A stretch of 62,915 nucleotides of DNA, from assembly GCA_026391735.1 (NCBI GenBank), contig JAPLDL010000011.1, positions 1 to 62,915 on the forward strand, given 5' to 3'. This stretch comes from Bacteroidota bacterium (GTDB lineage Bacteria > Bacteroidota > Bacteroidia > Bacteroidales > FEN-979). Every line of letters starts with the position of its first letter. The stretch's first letter is position 1. The position numbers were made by a program, and so were the translations under genes. Shown here piece after piece: positions 18,528 through 26,444 of the stretch. Below the pieces are notes generated by a model. The model had not been told where the DNA came from, ran no database searches, and saw only the letters and a program-made list of their open reading frames with translations.

Positions 18528-19673
18528 TTAATCGTACACTCCAATATATCTTGATATCACAAGCCTCTGGATCTCTGATGTCCCTTCCCCTATCTGCAGA
18601 AGGCGCTGGTCACGGTAAAATCTTTCAATGTCGTAGTCTTTCATAAGTCCGTACCCTCCGAAGATCTGAACGGCTTCGTCTGCTACTTCCTTTGCGATTT
18701 CCGAACAATACAATTTTGCCATGGCGGCTTCTTTTGCGAACGGCTGGTTGTTGGACTTCAGCCAGGCACCTTTGTATAGCAAATTGCGTGCCAGTTCTAT
18801 CTTGGTGGCCATATCGGCCAGTTTGAATGCAATAACCTGGAAATGGCCAATTGGTTTCCCGAACTGTTTGCGTTCTTTGGCATATTTCAACGCCATTTCG
18901 AATGCCCCCTGTGCGCAGCCGAGACCCATTGCTGCAATGGCAAGCCGGCCGCTGTCGAGGGTGTTTAACATGATCTTTGAGCCTTCACCCCTCTTGCCAA
19001 GAAGGTTGGTGGACGGAACCCTGCAATCATCAAAAAACAATTGGGCTGTATCAGAAGCTCTCCACATCATCTTGCCATGCATGGGGACTCGCCTGAAACC
19101 TGGTGTGCCGGCATCGACAAGAATAGTGGAGAATTCTTTCTGCCCGTTATTCTCGCCGCTCACAACCTGGACAGTAGCTCCCTTGTTCATTGAAGAAGCT
19201 CCGTTGGTAATAAAGATCTTTGAACCGTTGATGACCCATTGGTTGCCTTCCAGCCTGCCAGTGGTTTTAGTGGCTCTGGAATCGCTTCCTGCATCGGGTT
19301 CGGTAAGTCCGAAGGCCCAAAGCCCTTCCCCGCTCGAAAGCATGGGCAAATACTTCTGCTTCTGCTCCCCGTTACCGTAATTCATGATAGGCCCTATGCC
19401 AAGTGAGATATGCGCTGCCAAGGTGGCTGCCTGGGAGGCGTCAACCCTTGCGAGTTCCTCAACGGCTATAACATATGAAAGAGTATCCAGATCGAGTCCG
19501 CCATACTCATGCGAAGTGCGTATCCCGAAAAAACCGAGCTCACCCATCTTTTTTGTCAGAGGAATTGAGAATTCGGCTTTTTCATCCAGTTCGCGGGCCA
19601 GGGGTTTGACCTCCCTCTCTGCAAAATCCCTTACGGTTTTGCGGATGTTGTGATGTTCTTCTGTCAATAACAT
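18528..19673 (-). CDS. Acyl-CoA dehydrogenase (probable branched/short-chain; leucine operon)
   Basis: A 381-residue FAD-dependent acyl-CoA dehydrogenase of usual length. Seen: the FAD/substrate motif LTEPDAGSDS, IFITNG, the ERKQFGKPIGHFQVIAFKLADM helix and the C-terminal QIFGGYGLMKDYDIERFYRD block. The catalytic Glu is in IGEGTSEIQ, the position used by short/medium-chain enzymes; isovaleryl-CoA dehydrogenases have Ala here and keep their base in another helix. As the last gene of an operon for leucine breakdown, isovaleryl-CoA is the expected substrate, yet the active site points to a butyryl- or 2-methylbutyryl-CoA type enzyme. Electrons would pass to ETF, which is not in this window. Confidence 0.92.
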   Translation of the reverse strand: MLLTEEHHNIRKTVRDFAEREVKPLARELDEKAEFSIPLTKKMGELGFFGIRTSHEYGGLDLDTLSYVIAVEELARVDASQAATLAAHISLGIGPIMNYGNGEQKQKYLPMLSSGEGLWAFGLTEPDAGSDSRATKTTGRLEGNQWVINGSKIFITNGASSMNKGATVQVVSGENNGQKEFSTILVDAGTPGFRRVPMHGKMMWRASDTAQLFFDDCRVPSTNLLGKRGEGSKIMLNTLDSGRLAIAAMGLGCAQGAFEMALKYAKERKQFGKPIGHFQVIAFKLADMATKIELARNLLYKGAWLKSNNQPFAKEAAMAKLYCSEIAKEVADEAVQIFGGYGLMKDYDIERFYRDQRLLQIGEGTSEIQRLVISRYIGVYD

Positions 19674-19694
19674 AATTGTGGTTTTATCTTTTGG

Positions 19695-20555
19695 TTAATA
19701 CTTACAAAGGGGACTTAAATATTTTTCAGACAGGCTGGTTGCATGGGCCATTAAAGTATCGTCTGTTCCTGTTTTTTCGCCTTGCTGCAGTGCGAACTGA
19801 AGCAGGTCCAATGTATTGAGATTGCCCAGTAAGTTCCTGTCGGCCATGGGACATCCTCCCAAACCTCCGATCACAGCGTCGAACCTCCTGCAACCCTGGC
19901 TGTAAGCCGCTTCCACAACTTCGCTCCAGCCTTCCCCCGAAGTATGCAGGTGCAAACCGAATTCAACGCATGGGAAATCATGGATCAGCATGGAATAGAC
20001 TTCACTCACAGTTTCTTTGCCTACCGGGACCGATACGTTTGACAAAGGGATTATGCGTACCCCCATCTTCTGCAGCTTATCAACATTCTCAACAAGGAGT
20101 TCATAGTTCCATTCTTCATCGTATGGATTTCCGAATGCCAGGGAAATATAAAGGATAAGGCTTTTATTCCTTTTTGAACACAGGTTAAGCAGGTAATCGG
20201 TCATCCGCAGTGCTTCATCGTAAGTGGTGTTCATGTTGCGCCGGAGGAACCCGGGGGAAAAGGAGAAGGGATAGGAGATACAACTGATCTCATCCCTGCA
20301 ACTCACAAGCTCAGCCCCTTTTTTATTTACCACCAGCATCATGAGTTTCGATTTGTTTGTCGACAAGTCAAGCCGGTCAAGGACTTCCAGGCTGTCACGC
20401 ATCTGGGGGATGGTCTTAGGTGAAACACTGCTACCAACCTCCACGGTGTCGAAACCCACTTTCAGCAAGGTGTTGATGTATTCTACTTTATGTTCAGTAG
20501 GAATAAATCGTTCAATCCCCTGCATGCCCTCCCTTGGTGATTCAATGATCTTCAT
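19695..20555 (-). CDS. mvaB: Hydroxymethylglutaryl-CoA lyase (lyase A)
   Basis: A 286-residue TIM-barrel lyase of the HMGL family, cleaving HMG-CoA to acetoacetate and acetyl-CoA at the end of leucine breakdown. The loop with the catalytic cysteine is present (GGLGGCPMA, about residues 232-240), as are the metal histidines in GLHLHTSGEG, the late Asn in LLGNLNT, and the early Glu in TVEVGSS. One change stands out: the usual RDG metal-binding motif reads SPREGMQ, so the ligand Asp is Glu. It lies 64 bp downstream of a second HMGL-like gene (20619-21635) and 22 bp upstream of the dehydrogenase. Confidence 0.85.
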   Translation of the reverse strand: MKIIESPREGMQGIERFIPTEHKVEYINTLLKVGFDTVEVGSSVSPKTIPQMRDSLEVLDRLDLSTNKSKLMMLVVNKKGAELVSCRDEISCISYPFSFSPGFLRRNMNTTYDEALRMTDYLLNLCSKRNKSLILYISLAFGNPYDEEWNYELLVENVDKLQKMGVRIIPLSNVSVPVGKETVSEVYSMLIHDFPCVEFGLHLHTSGEGWSEVVEAAYSQGCRRFDAVIGGLGGCPMADRNLLGNLNTLDLLQFALQQGEKTGTDDTLMAHATSLSEKYLSPLCKY

Positions 20556-20617
20556 TCGTCACTCGTAATTCGTAATTCGTAAATCGTAATTCGTAATTCG
20601 TAAATCGTAAATCGTTT
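20556..20617. repeat. CGTAATTCGTAAATCG tandem repeat block
   Basis: The entire 63-bp gap between lyase A and lyase B is made of 8-bp units TCGTAATT, TCGTAAAT and variants, about seven in a row, ending at the stop codon of lyase B. The same unit recurs at 31248-31276. Confidence 0.8.
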
Positions 20618-20618
20618 A

Positions 20619-21635
20619 TTATCCTCTTCCCGTCATATCCTTCGGTATACGTCCGTTCCTGATCGCTTCGGACCGCAGCCGTCGTCCCACGATCCGTTCG
20701 ACCATACTGCCGATCTCGAGTACCTTGTCAACGTCAAGCTGGGTGTCGATGCCCATTTCGTCCATCATCACGACCATGTCTTCGGTGGAAACAAGCCCGG
20801 TAATATTCGGGTCCTTATAGTAATAGCTACCTGTTCCGCTTACGGGAACCCCACTCACGAAATTTGCCGGCTGACCGCCTATGCCGCCCATGGTCGATTC
20901 AAAATTGACCATTCCTGCCTGGAGGGCTGCAAGAACATTAGCCAGCCCCCAGCCACGGGTCGTATGGAAATGGACGATCTGCTTTTCCGGCCTGGGAATT
21001 GCATCAAGCAGCATTGAATAATATTTATAAACCCTGTCGGGGGATGCGCTGCCGTCATGGTCGGCATGTTCCACATCGTTGGCTCCGATCTCAAACCATC
21101 GCTTGGCAAATTCGACTGCCTTGCTCATCTCGGTAGGTCCTTCAATGGGACAGCCCCAGATGGTACTTACCGTGCCGTTCACTTTCAGGCCGGCCTCCCT
21201 GGCAAGGGGTACCCATTTCTCGGCCATTGCCCAGTACTCGGCAAGGGACAGTCCTGAATTCTTCCTGTGATGCGATTCACTGGTAGATACCATCAGCAGG
21301 ATGCGGTTAGGTCCCCAGCCTTCTTTCCTGGCCTGAATGGCCCTTTCTATTGCTTTCTCGCGGATGGTGATTGCCGTGATTGACACCGAGTCGATAAGAT
21401 GCGCAACTTTCCTGCTGCTCCGGATGCTCCTGAGCAGAATGTCGGAATCCTTAAACTGGGGCATTCCCTGGGGGTTTCCTAAATTGGTCAGTTCAATATG
21501 TTTGTATCCTGCCAGAATGAGTTGTTCGGCAACCCATAACTTGGCCTCAGTAGGGATAAAGATCTCTTCATGCTGAAACCCGTCCCTGACGGTTATATCA
21601 CCTAAGGTTACTTTCTTCGGATAATTCATTTTCAA
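20619..21635 (-). CDS. HMG-CoA-lyase-like protein without the catalytic cysteine (lyase B)
   Basis: A 338-residue paralogue of the HMGL/DRE-TIM family. It retains the RDG metal motif (TVRDGFQHE), the Glu in HIELTN, and the His pair in VHFHTTRGWG, but the catalytic Cys loop reads GGIGGQPANF, with Gln for Cys, and the late metal-ligand Asn is not apparent. The C-terminus is about 40 residues longer than in HMG-CoA lyase. It may catalyse another aldol-type cleavage of a CoA thioester, or act with lyase A, whose altered site is complementary. It sits between the carboxylase alpha subunit and lyase A on the same strand, in the leucine operon. Confidence 0.8.
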   Translation of the reverse strand: MKMNYPKKVTLGDITVRDGFQHEEIFIPTEAKLWVAEQLILAGYKHIELTNLGNPQGMPQFKDSDILLRSIRSSRKVAHLIDSVSITAITIREKAIERAIQARKEGWGPNRILLMVSTSESHHRKNSGLSLAEYWAMAEKWVPLAREAGLKVNGTVSTIWGCPIEGPTEMSKAVEFAKRWFEIGANDVEHADHDGSASPDRVYKYYSMLLDAIPRPEKQIVHFHTTRGWGLANVLAALQAGMVNFESTMGGIGGQPANFVSGVPVSGTGSYYYKDPNITGLVSTEDMVVMMDEMGIDTQLDVDKVLEIGSMVERIVGRRLRSEAIRNGRIPKDMTGRG

Positions 21636-21661
21636 TGTTTTTAGTTTTCTTTTCTCTCAAA

Positions 21662-21718
21662 TCAGCCATCTGCAATCTGCAATCTGATGTCAGATATCAG
21701 ATGGCGGATGGCGGATGG
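21662..21718. repeat. CAGATATC/GCGGATG palindromic repeat block (copy 2)
   Basis: Units CATCTGCAATCTG, TCAGATATCAGATG and GGCGGATGGCGGATGG run from the gap before lyase B into the 3' end of the carboxylase alpha gene. The last nine or so codons and the stop codon (21690-21692) of that gene lie inside the repeat. Same family as 8616-8671 and 23731-23786. Confidence 0.75.
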
Positions 21719-23714
21719 CACTCTTTTCCACATCCACCAGGGTTGTGCTGGTCTCCACCATCTGGTTCAGTTTGACATTCACTTTTTTCACGATCCCGTC
21801 AACCGGGGCAGTGATCATATTTTCCATTTTCATTGCTTCGATAACAAGCAGTACCTTTCCCTTCCTGACTTCTTCCCCGGGGCTTACATTGATCCTCGTG
21901 ACCTTGCCGGGCATAGGCGAGGTTATGTGCCCGCCTTCCTGGCCAGAAACATCAAAAGATGCGGCTAAAACCGTTTCAGCAAGGAGATCGGCCCTTTGCA
22001 TGGAATAAAGGAATCCTCCTGCATTCACCCAGGCATGGTTGCCCTTGTCTTCCGAAACAAATACCACAAAGTCATGCCCGTTTATCGTGCATGCAAGCCG
22101 GTTATTTTCCCAACTGTCAATATTGCAGTGATATTGTTCTTCCATCATCTCAAACCTAAAGGTGTCGGTTCCTGAACGGCTCACTCTCACGCTAAGCTCA
22201 ATGTTGTCGGCATTCACCGAAATTTTCATCAGGTCTCTCCAGTATCCTATCTGGTTCCAAACGCTGGGTTTCTCACATGGATTCGACAGTGCGTTGGTCA
22301 GGCTGGTCATAAGGTAACCCGCCACAGGCACATGCAGTGGGAATTTCCCCTTTTCAGACTCCATGGTGCTGATCAGGCCCGGCAGATGTTCATCACAGAA
22401 CCGGGTTGATATGGAATTGGAAGCGAATGATTCGCTTTGCAGCAAACTGGTCAGAAAGGAGATATTGGTCTTTATACCGTGAATGATATAATCCTGCAAT
22501 GCGCTGACCATGATCCTGGAAGCTTCTTCACGGTCTTCCCCCCAAACCACAAGTTTGCTGATCATAGGGTCGAAAGAACTTTTAATTTCTGTTCCCGCAA
22601 CAATCCCGGTATCAATCCTTATCCCGGTGATCCCGGGTTCTTTGTAAAGGCTCATTTTGCCCGGAGATGGCTGGAAATTATTCGAGGGGTCTTCTGCATA
22701 GATCCTGCATTCTATGGCATGTCCTTTCTGTTGCACATCCTCCTGCCTGATCCTCATCGGTTGGCCTGAAGCGATGACGATCTGCTCTTCCACAATGTCG
22801 ATACCGGTCACCATCTCGGTCACTGGATGTTCCACCTGGATGCGTGTGTTCATCTCCAGGAAATAGAAATTCAGGGATTTGTCGACAAGGAACTCAATCG
22901 TACCGGCACTTGTATATCCGGCTTCTTTGCCTATCCTTACCGCAGCTTCTCCCATTCTGAGCCTGACTTCGGGGCTCAGGGTGGGGGAAGGGGATTCCTC
23001 TATTATCTTCTGGTAACGCCTCTGGATTGAACACTCCCTCTCGAAAAGATGGATCATGTTCCCGTGTTCGTCACCCAATATCTGTACTTCAATATGCCGG
23101 GGCTCTTCTATGTACTTTTCAATGTATACGGTTTCATCCCCGAAATAAGCTTTAGCTTGTCTGGCCGTGCTTTCTATCGCCTCTTCAAGTTCAGCGGTTT
23201 CGTGTACAATGCGCATTCCTTTTCCGCCGCCGCCGGCTGCGGCTTTGAGCAATACCGGGAACCCGATTTTTGGCGCGCTGGCAATGAGTTCTTTTGCATT
23301 ACCTGTAACCCCTTCCGTAATGGGGATACTGATCTTTTTGGCGAATTTACGGGCTTCGATTTTGTTCCCCATTATCTTCATGGCCCGTGCATCGGGGCCT
23401 ATGAAAATTATGCCTGCATCATGACATGCCTGCACGAACAATGGGTTTTCGGCAAGAAAACCATATCCGGGATGAATGGCGTCGGCCATTGCCGTCTGAG
23501 CAGTCTCAACGATCTTATTGATGTTGAGATAGGTCTCTCCCAGTTCTGAATGACCAATACAGAAAGCCTCGTCGGCCTGGCTTACATGCAGAGAGTCGTG
23601 GTCGATCTCCGAATAAACCGCCACCGTTTTTATCCCCATCTTCTTCGCTGTACGAATGATCCTGCAAGCGATCTCGCCCCTGTTGGCGATCAGTATCTTT
23701 TGTATTTGTTTCAT
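21690..23714 (-). CDS. mccA: Biotin carboxylase/carrier subunit of methylcrotonyl-CoA carboxylase (alpha)
   Basis: A 674-residue acyl-CoA carboxylase alpha subunit. The N-terminal biotin carboxylase part starts with KILIANRGEIACRIIRTA, carries the Gly-rich ATP loop KAAAGGGGKGMR, and ends its core near residue 450. A linker domain follows, and the C-terminal biotinyl carrier domain has the biotin motif EAMKMENM with Lys629. With the beta subunit at 24749-26365 it would carboxylate 3-methylcrotonyl-CoA, the third step of leucine degradation. The natural end seems to be near DVEKS; the final residues RHPPSDI are repeat-encoded. The enoyl-CoA hydratase gene is upstream, across a second copy of the repeat. 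Confidence 0.93.
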   Translation of the reverse strand: MKQIQKILIANRGEIACRIIRTAKKMGIKTVAVYSEIDHDSLHVSQADEAFCIGHSELGETYLNINKIVETAQTAMADAIHPGYGFLAENPLFVQACHDAGIIFIGPDARAMKIMGNKIEARKFAKKISIPITEGVTGNAKELIASAPKIGFPVLLKAAAGGGGKGMRIVHETAELEEAIESTARQAKAYFGDETVYIEKYIEEPRHIEVQILGDEHGNMIHLFERECSIQRRYQKIIEESPSPTLSPEVRLRMGEAAVRIGKEAGYTSAGTIEFLVDKSLNFYFLEMNTRIQVEHPVTEMVTGIDIVEEQIVIASGQPMRIRQEDVQQKGHAIECRIYAEDPSNNFQPSPGKMSLYKEPGITGIRIDTGIVAGTEIKSSFDPMISKLVVWGEDREEASRIMVSALQDYIIHGIKTNISFLTSLLQSESFASNSISTRFCDEHLPGLISTMESEKGKFPLHVPVAGYLMTSLTNALSNPCEKPSVWNQIGYWRDLMKISVNADNIELSVRVSRSGTDTFRFEMMEEQYHCNIDSWENNRLACTINGHDFVVFVSEDKGNHAWVNAGGFLYSMQRADLLAETVLAASFDVSGQEGGHITSPMPGKVTRINVSPGEEVRKGKVLLVIEAMKMENMITAPVDGIVKKVNVKLNQMVETSTTLVDVEKSAIRHPPSDI

Positions 23715-23730
23715 CCTTTTTATTTTGATT

Positions 23731-23786
23731 GCAGATGACGGATATCAGATGTCTGATATCAGATATCTGACATCTGACATCAGTCA
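23731..23786. repeat. CAGATATC palindromic repeat block (copy 3)
   Basis: The gap between the hydratase stop and the carboxylase alpha start is filled with CAGATGACGGATATC, TCAGATGTCTGATATC and their complements. TCAGATGTC (23745-23753) and GACATCTGA (23769-23777) are a perfect inverted pair. Confidence 0.75.
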
Positions 23787-24575
23787 TCATTTCACCCAAT
23801 TCGGTTTCCGTTTTTCCAGGAATGCATTCATCCCTTCCTGTCCTTCCTCCGACGCTCTGATCTCGGCTATCATTCTTGCTGTGAATTCAATGGCCTCTTT
23901 CATGGTAAGGCTGTTCGACACTTTATCAATCAGTGTTTTGCAATGACTCATCGCTGCCGGACCGCTGCTTTTCAGCTGGTCAATAACTGTACGTATAAAA
24001 GTGTCCAGCTCGGATGCAGGCAATGAACGGTTCACAAGACCAAAAGCCTCAGCTTCTTTCCCTGTGATCCTTCGGCCTGTCAGCATCAATTCCCTGGCCC
24101 CGTATTCCCCGACCCGTTTGATAACATAAGGTGAAATACAGGCAGGTACGATGCCGATCTTAACCTCTGATAGTGAAAATACTGCATCATCGCTGCAATA
24201 CGCCATATCGCATGCCGAAAGCAATCCATTGGCGCCCCCCAACACCGAGCCGTGTACAAGGGCAATGGTTGGCCTGGGGCAGGTATAGATGGTGTAAAAA
24301 CAATCGGCCAGGTAGAGGCTCTCCTGGAAATTTTTCTCGTAGCTGTTCTTTGCTACGTCCTTCATCCAGTTCAGGTCAACACCTGCACAAAAACTTTTTC
24401 CGTTTCCCCGAAGGATAATGCAGACAACTTCTTTCATGCCGGCAACTTTCCCGAAGATTTCAGTTAGCTCCTGCAGCATGGTTTCGTTGAAAGCATTATG
24501 TTTTTCTGGCCTGTTCAGGCGTATTGTGAGCACGCCATCCGCCATAAAAGTTTCAATCGTTTTGTATATGTTCAT
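23787..24575 (-). CDS. Enoyl-CoA hydratase/isomerase family, probable methylglutaconyl-CoA hydratase
   Basis: A 262-residue crotonase-fold enzyme. The oxyanion-hole segments are visible: GNGKSFCAGVDLNWM (about residues 58-72) and the ALVHGSVLGGANGLLSACDMA stretch (shown in part; about 105-125), followed by FSLSEVKIGIVPACISPYVI, with Glu in the position used for catalysis. In the operon with methylcrotonyl-CoA carboxylase and HMG-CoA lyase, the expected reaction is hydration of 3-methylglutaconyl-CoA to HMG-CoA. The fold alone does not exclude another enoyl-CoA substrate. Confidence 0.9.
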   Translation of the reverse strand: MNIYKTIETFMADGVLTIRLNRPEKHNAFNETMLQELTEIFGKVAGMKEVVCIILRGNGKSFCAGVDLNWMKDVAKNSYEKNFQESLYLADCFYTIYTCPRPTIALVHGSVLGGANGLLSACDMAYCSDDAVFSLSEVKIGIVPACISPYVIKRVGEYGARELMLTGRRITGKEAEAFGLVNRSLPASELDTFIRTVIDQLKSSGPAAMSHCKTLIDKVSNSLTMKEAIEFTARMIAEIRASEEGQEGMNAFLEKRKPNWVK

Positions 24576-24599
24576 TTCCTGATAATTTCAAACAATTCA

Positions 24600-24748
24600 C
24601 CAGCTATCCAGTCATCCAGCTATCCAGTCATCCAGCTATCCAGTCATCCAGTCATCCAGCCATCCAGTTCCCCAGCTATCCAGTCATCCAGTTACCCAGC
24701 CATCCAGCTATCCAGCTATCCAGCCATCCAGTCATCCAGCTACCCAGC
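24600..24748. repeat. 9-bp tandem repeat, CCAGCTATC/CCAGTCATC, about 16 copies
   Basis: A 149-bp run of 9-bp units alternating CCAGCTATC, CCAGTCATC, CCAGCCATC and CCAGTTACC fills the gap between the carboxylase beta stop codon (24749) and the hydratase start (24575). With no unique spacers it is not a CRISPR array. It keeps an open frame on both strands because of the period, but no protein signal is seen. Confidence 0.9.
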
Positions 24749-26365
24749 CTACATTCTGAACACCCCGTACTCGGTCTTATTGTATTTTTTATTCTGAGAA
24801 ATAGCAATGGCCATTGCCAGCACTTTCCGGGTATCGGCAGGATCTATTATACCATCGTCCCAAAGCCGGGAGGTGCTGTAATAAGCAGAGCCTTCATGCT
24901 CGTATTTCTGCAGAATAGTATCAAGCATTTTTTGTCTCTCGTCGGCGGATAACATTTTCCCCTGTGCACGCAACTGGTCTTCTTTCACCGTGATCAGCAC
25001 ATTGGCCGCCTGTTCTCCACCCATGACCGATATCTTCGAGCTGGGGTACATCCACAGGAACCTCGGTTCATAAGCCCTTCCGGCCATGGCGTAGTTACCG
25101 GCCCCGAAAGATCCTCCGAAAATCACTGTGAACTTAGGCACATTGGCATTAGCGACCGCATGGACGAACTTGGCCCCGTCACGGGCAATACCCGCCCTTT
25201 CGTACTGCCTTCCCACGATAAAACCTGTTATATTCTGCATGAACAGAAGCGGGATATTCCTCGAAGTGCAAAGCTCCACGAAATGCGCGCCTTTTAAAGC
25301 GGTTTCTCCGAACAATACACCGTTGTTGGCGAGTATCCCCACCGGGAACCCCATGATATGTGCAAAACCAGTTACGATAGTGGGTGCATATCTTTCCTTG
25401 AACTCGTGAAAGAGGCTTCCGTCGACTATCCTCGCGATGATCTCCCTGGAATCCACAGGTTTTTTTAGGTCAAGCGGGAGGATACCATAAAGCTCATCCG
25501 GAGGATAAAAAGGTTCTTTCACTTCCTGCATCTGCAGTTCCTGGAATTCCTGCCGGCCAATGGATTCAAAAATATTCCTGCATATCTGAATGGCGTGTAC
25601 ATCGTTCACGGCCAGATGATCGGCAACTCCTGAAATGCTGGTATGCATTTCGGCTCCGCCAAGATCCTCGGCGCTGACTTCTTCCCCGGTGGCGGCTTTA
25701 ACCAGCGGAGGTCCTCCGATAAAAATAGTACCCTGTTTGCGAACGATAATCGTCTCGTCACTCATCGCCGGAACGTAAGCCCCTCCTGCAGTGCATAAAC
25801 CCATCACCACAGCAATCTGCGGAATTCCCTTAGCCGAAAGCCGCGCCTGGTTAAAAAAGAAACGGCCGAAATCGTATTTATCGGGAAACACCTGGGCTTG
25901 CTCGGGAAGGAATACGCCCCCTGAATCGACGAGGTAAACACAGGGAAGCCGGTTCTCCATAGCGATCTCCTGTGCCCTTACATGCTTCTTGATGCTTTCC
26001 TTCACATAAGTCCCGCCTTTGACTGTGGCGTCATTGGCCACGATCATGGTTTCCTTGCCGTGGATCACACCGATTCCGGTGATGATGCCGGCCGAAGGGA
26101 ATTCGTTGTTGTAAAGGTCGTAAGCTGCAAGCGCCGATAGCTCCAGGAAAGGAGTGTTTCGGTCGACCAGGAGGTCGATCCTCTCCCGCGCCAGAAGTTT
26201 CCCCCTCTCTTTATGACGTTTAACTGCCTGCTCAGGGCCGCCTTGCTTTATCTTTTCCAGGGTCTGCCTGTAGGCATTTAGTACCTTAAGGTATTCTTCC
26301 TTGTTTCTTAAAAATTCAGGGGAAGACGTATCTGCTTTACTTTCAATACGAAACATAAAATTCAA
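24749..26365 (-). CDS. mccB: Methylcrotonyl-CoA carboxylase carboxyltransferase subunit (beta)
   Basis: A 538-residue carboxyltransferase, usual length for MCC beta. It has the two crotonase-like halves: the N-terminal half with KERGKLLARERIDLLVD, GIGVIHGKETMIVANDATVK and VYLVDSGGVFLPEQ, and the C-terminal half with NNGVLFGETALKGAHFVELC, FMQNITGFIVG and GGSFGAGNYAMAGRAY. The acyl-CoA pocket sequence resembles MCC rather than propionyl-CoA carboxylase (VFPDKYDFGRFFFNQARLSA, a typical MCC stretch). It is the first gene of the six-gene minus-strand operon; its start is 79 bp from the divergent RSH gene. Confidence 0.94.
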   Translation of the reverse strand: MNFMFRIESKADTSSPEFLRNKEEYLKVLNAYRQTLEKIKQGGPEQAVKRHKERGKLLARERIDLLVDRNTPFLELSALAAYDLYNNEFPSAGIITGIGVIHGKETMIVANDATVKGGTYVKESIKKHVRAQEIAMENRLPCVYLVDSGGVFLPEQAQVFPDKYDFGRFFFNQARLSAKGIPQIAVVMGLCTAGGAYVPAMSDETIIVRKQGTIFIGGPPLVKAATGEEVSAEDLGGAEMHTSISGVADHLAVNDVHAIQICRNIFESIGRQEFQELQMQEVKEPFYPPDELYGILPLDLKKPVDSREIIARIVDGSLFHEFKERYAPTIVTGFAHIMGFPVGILANNGVLFGETALKGAHFVELCTSRNIPLLFMQNITGFIVGRQYERAGIARDGAKFVHAVANANVPKFTVIFGGSFGAGNYAMAGRAYEPRFLWMYPSSKISVMGGEQAANVLITVKEDQLRAQGKMLSADERQKMLDTILQKYEHEGSAYYSTSRLWDDGIIDPADTRKVLAMAIAISQNKKYNKTEYGVFRM

Positions 26366-26428
26366 TTATCCGGCAACTAATTTAGAAACAATTTTAATAA
26401 AATGAAATTTTCCTGCATGAAAATCAGC

Positions 26429-26436
26429 TAATTTTG
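26429..26436 (+). promoter_or_regulatory. TAnnTTTG promoter box for the RSH gene
   Basis: TAATTTTG matches the -7 consensus and ends only 8 nt before the ATG at 26445, so a transcript from it would be nearly leaderless. Confidence 0.4.
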
Positions 26437-26444
26437 GGATCAGA

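Noticed and set aside
24498..24797. 99-residue ORF and possible CRISPR in the 24.6-kb repeat
   Set aside because: The ORF is only the translation of a 9-bp tandem repeat, and the array has no unique spacers, so it is not CRISPR.
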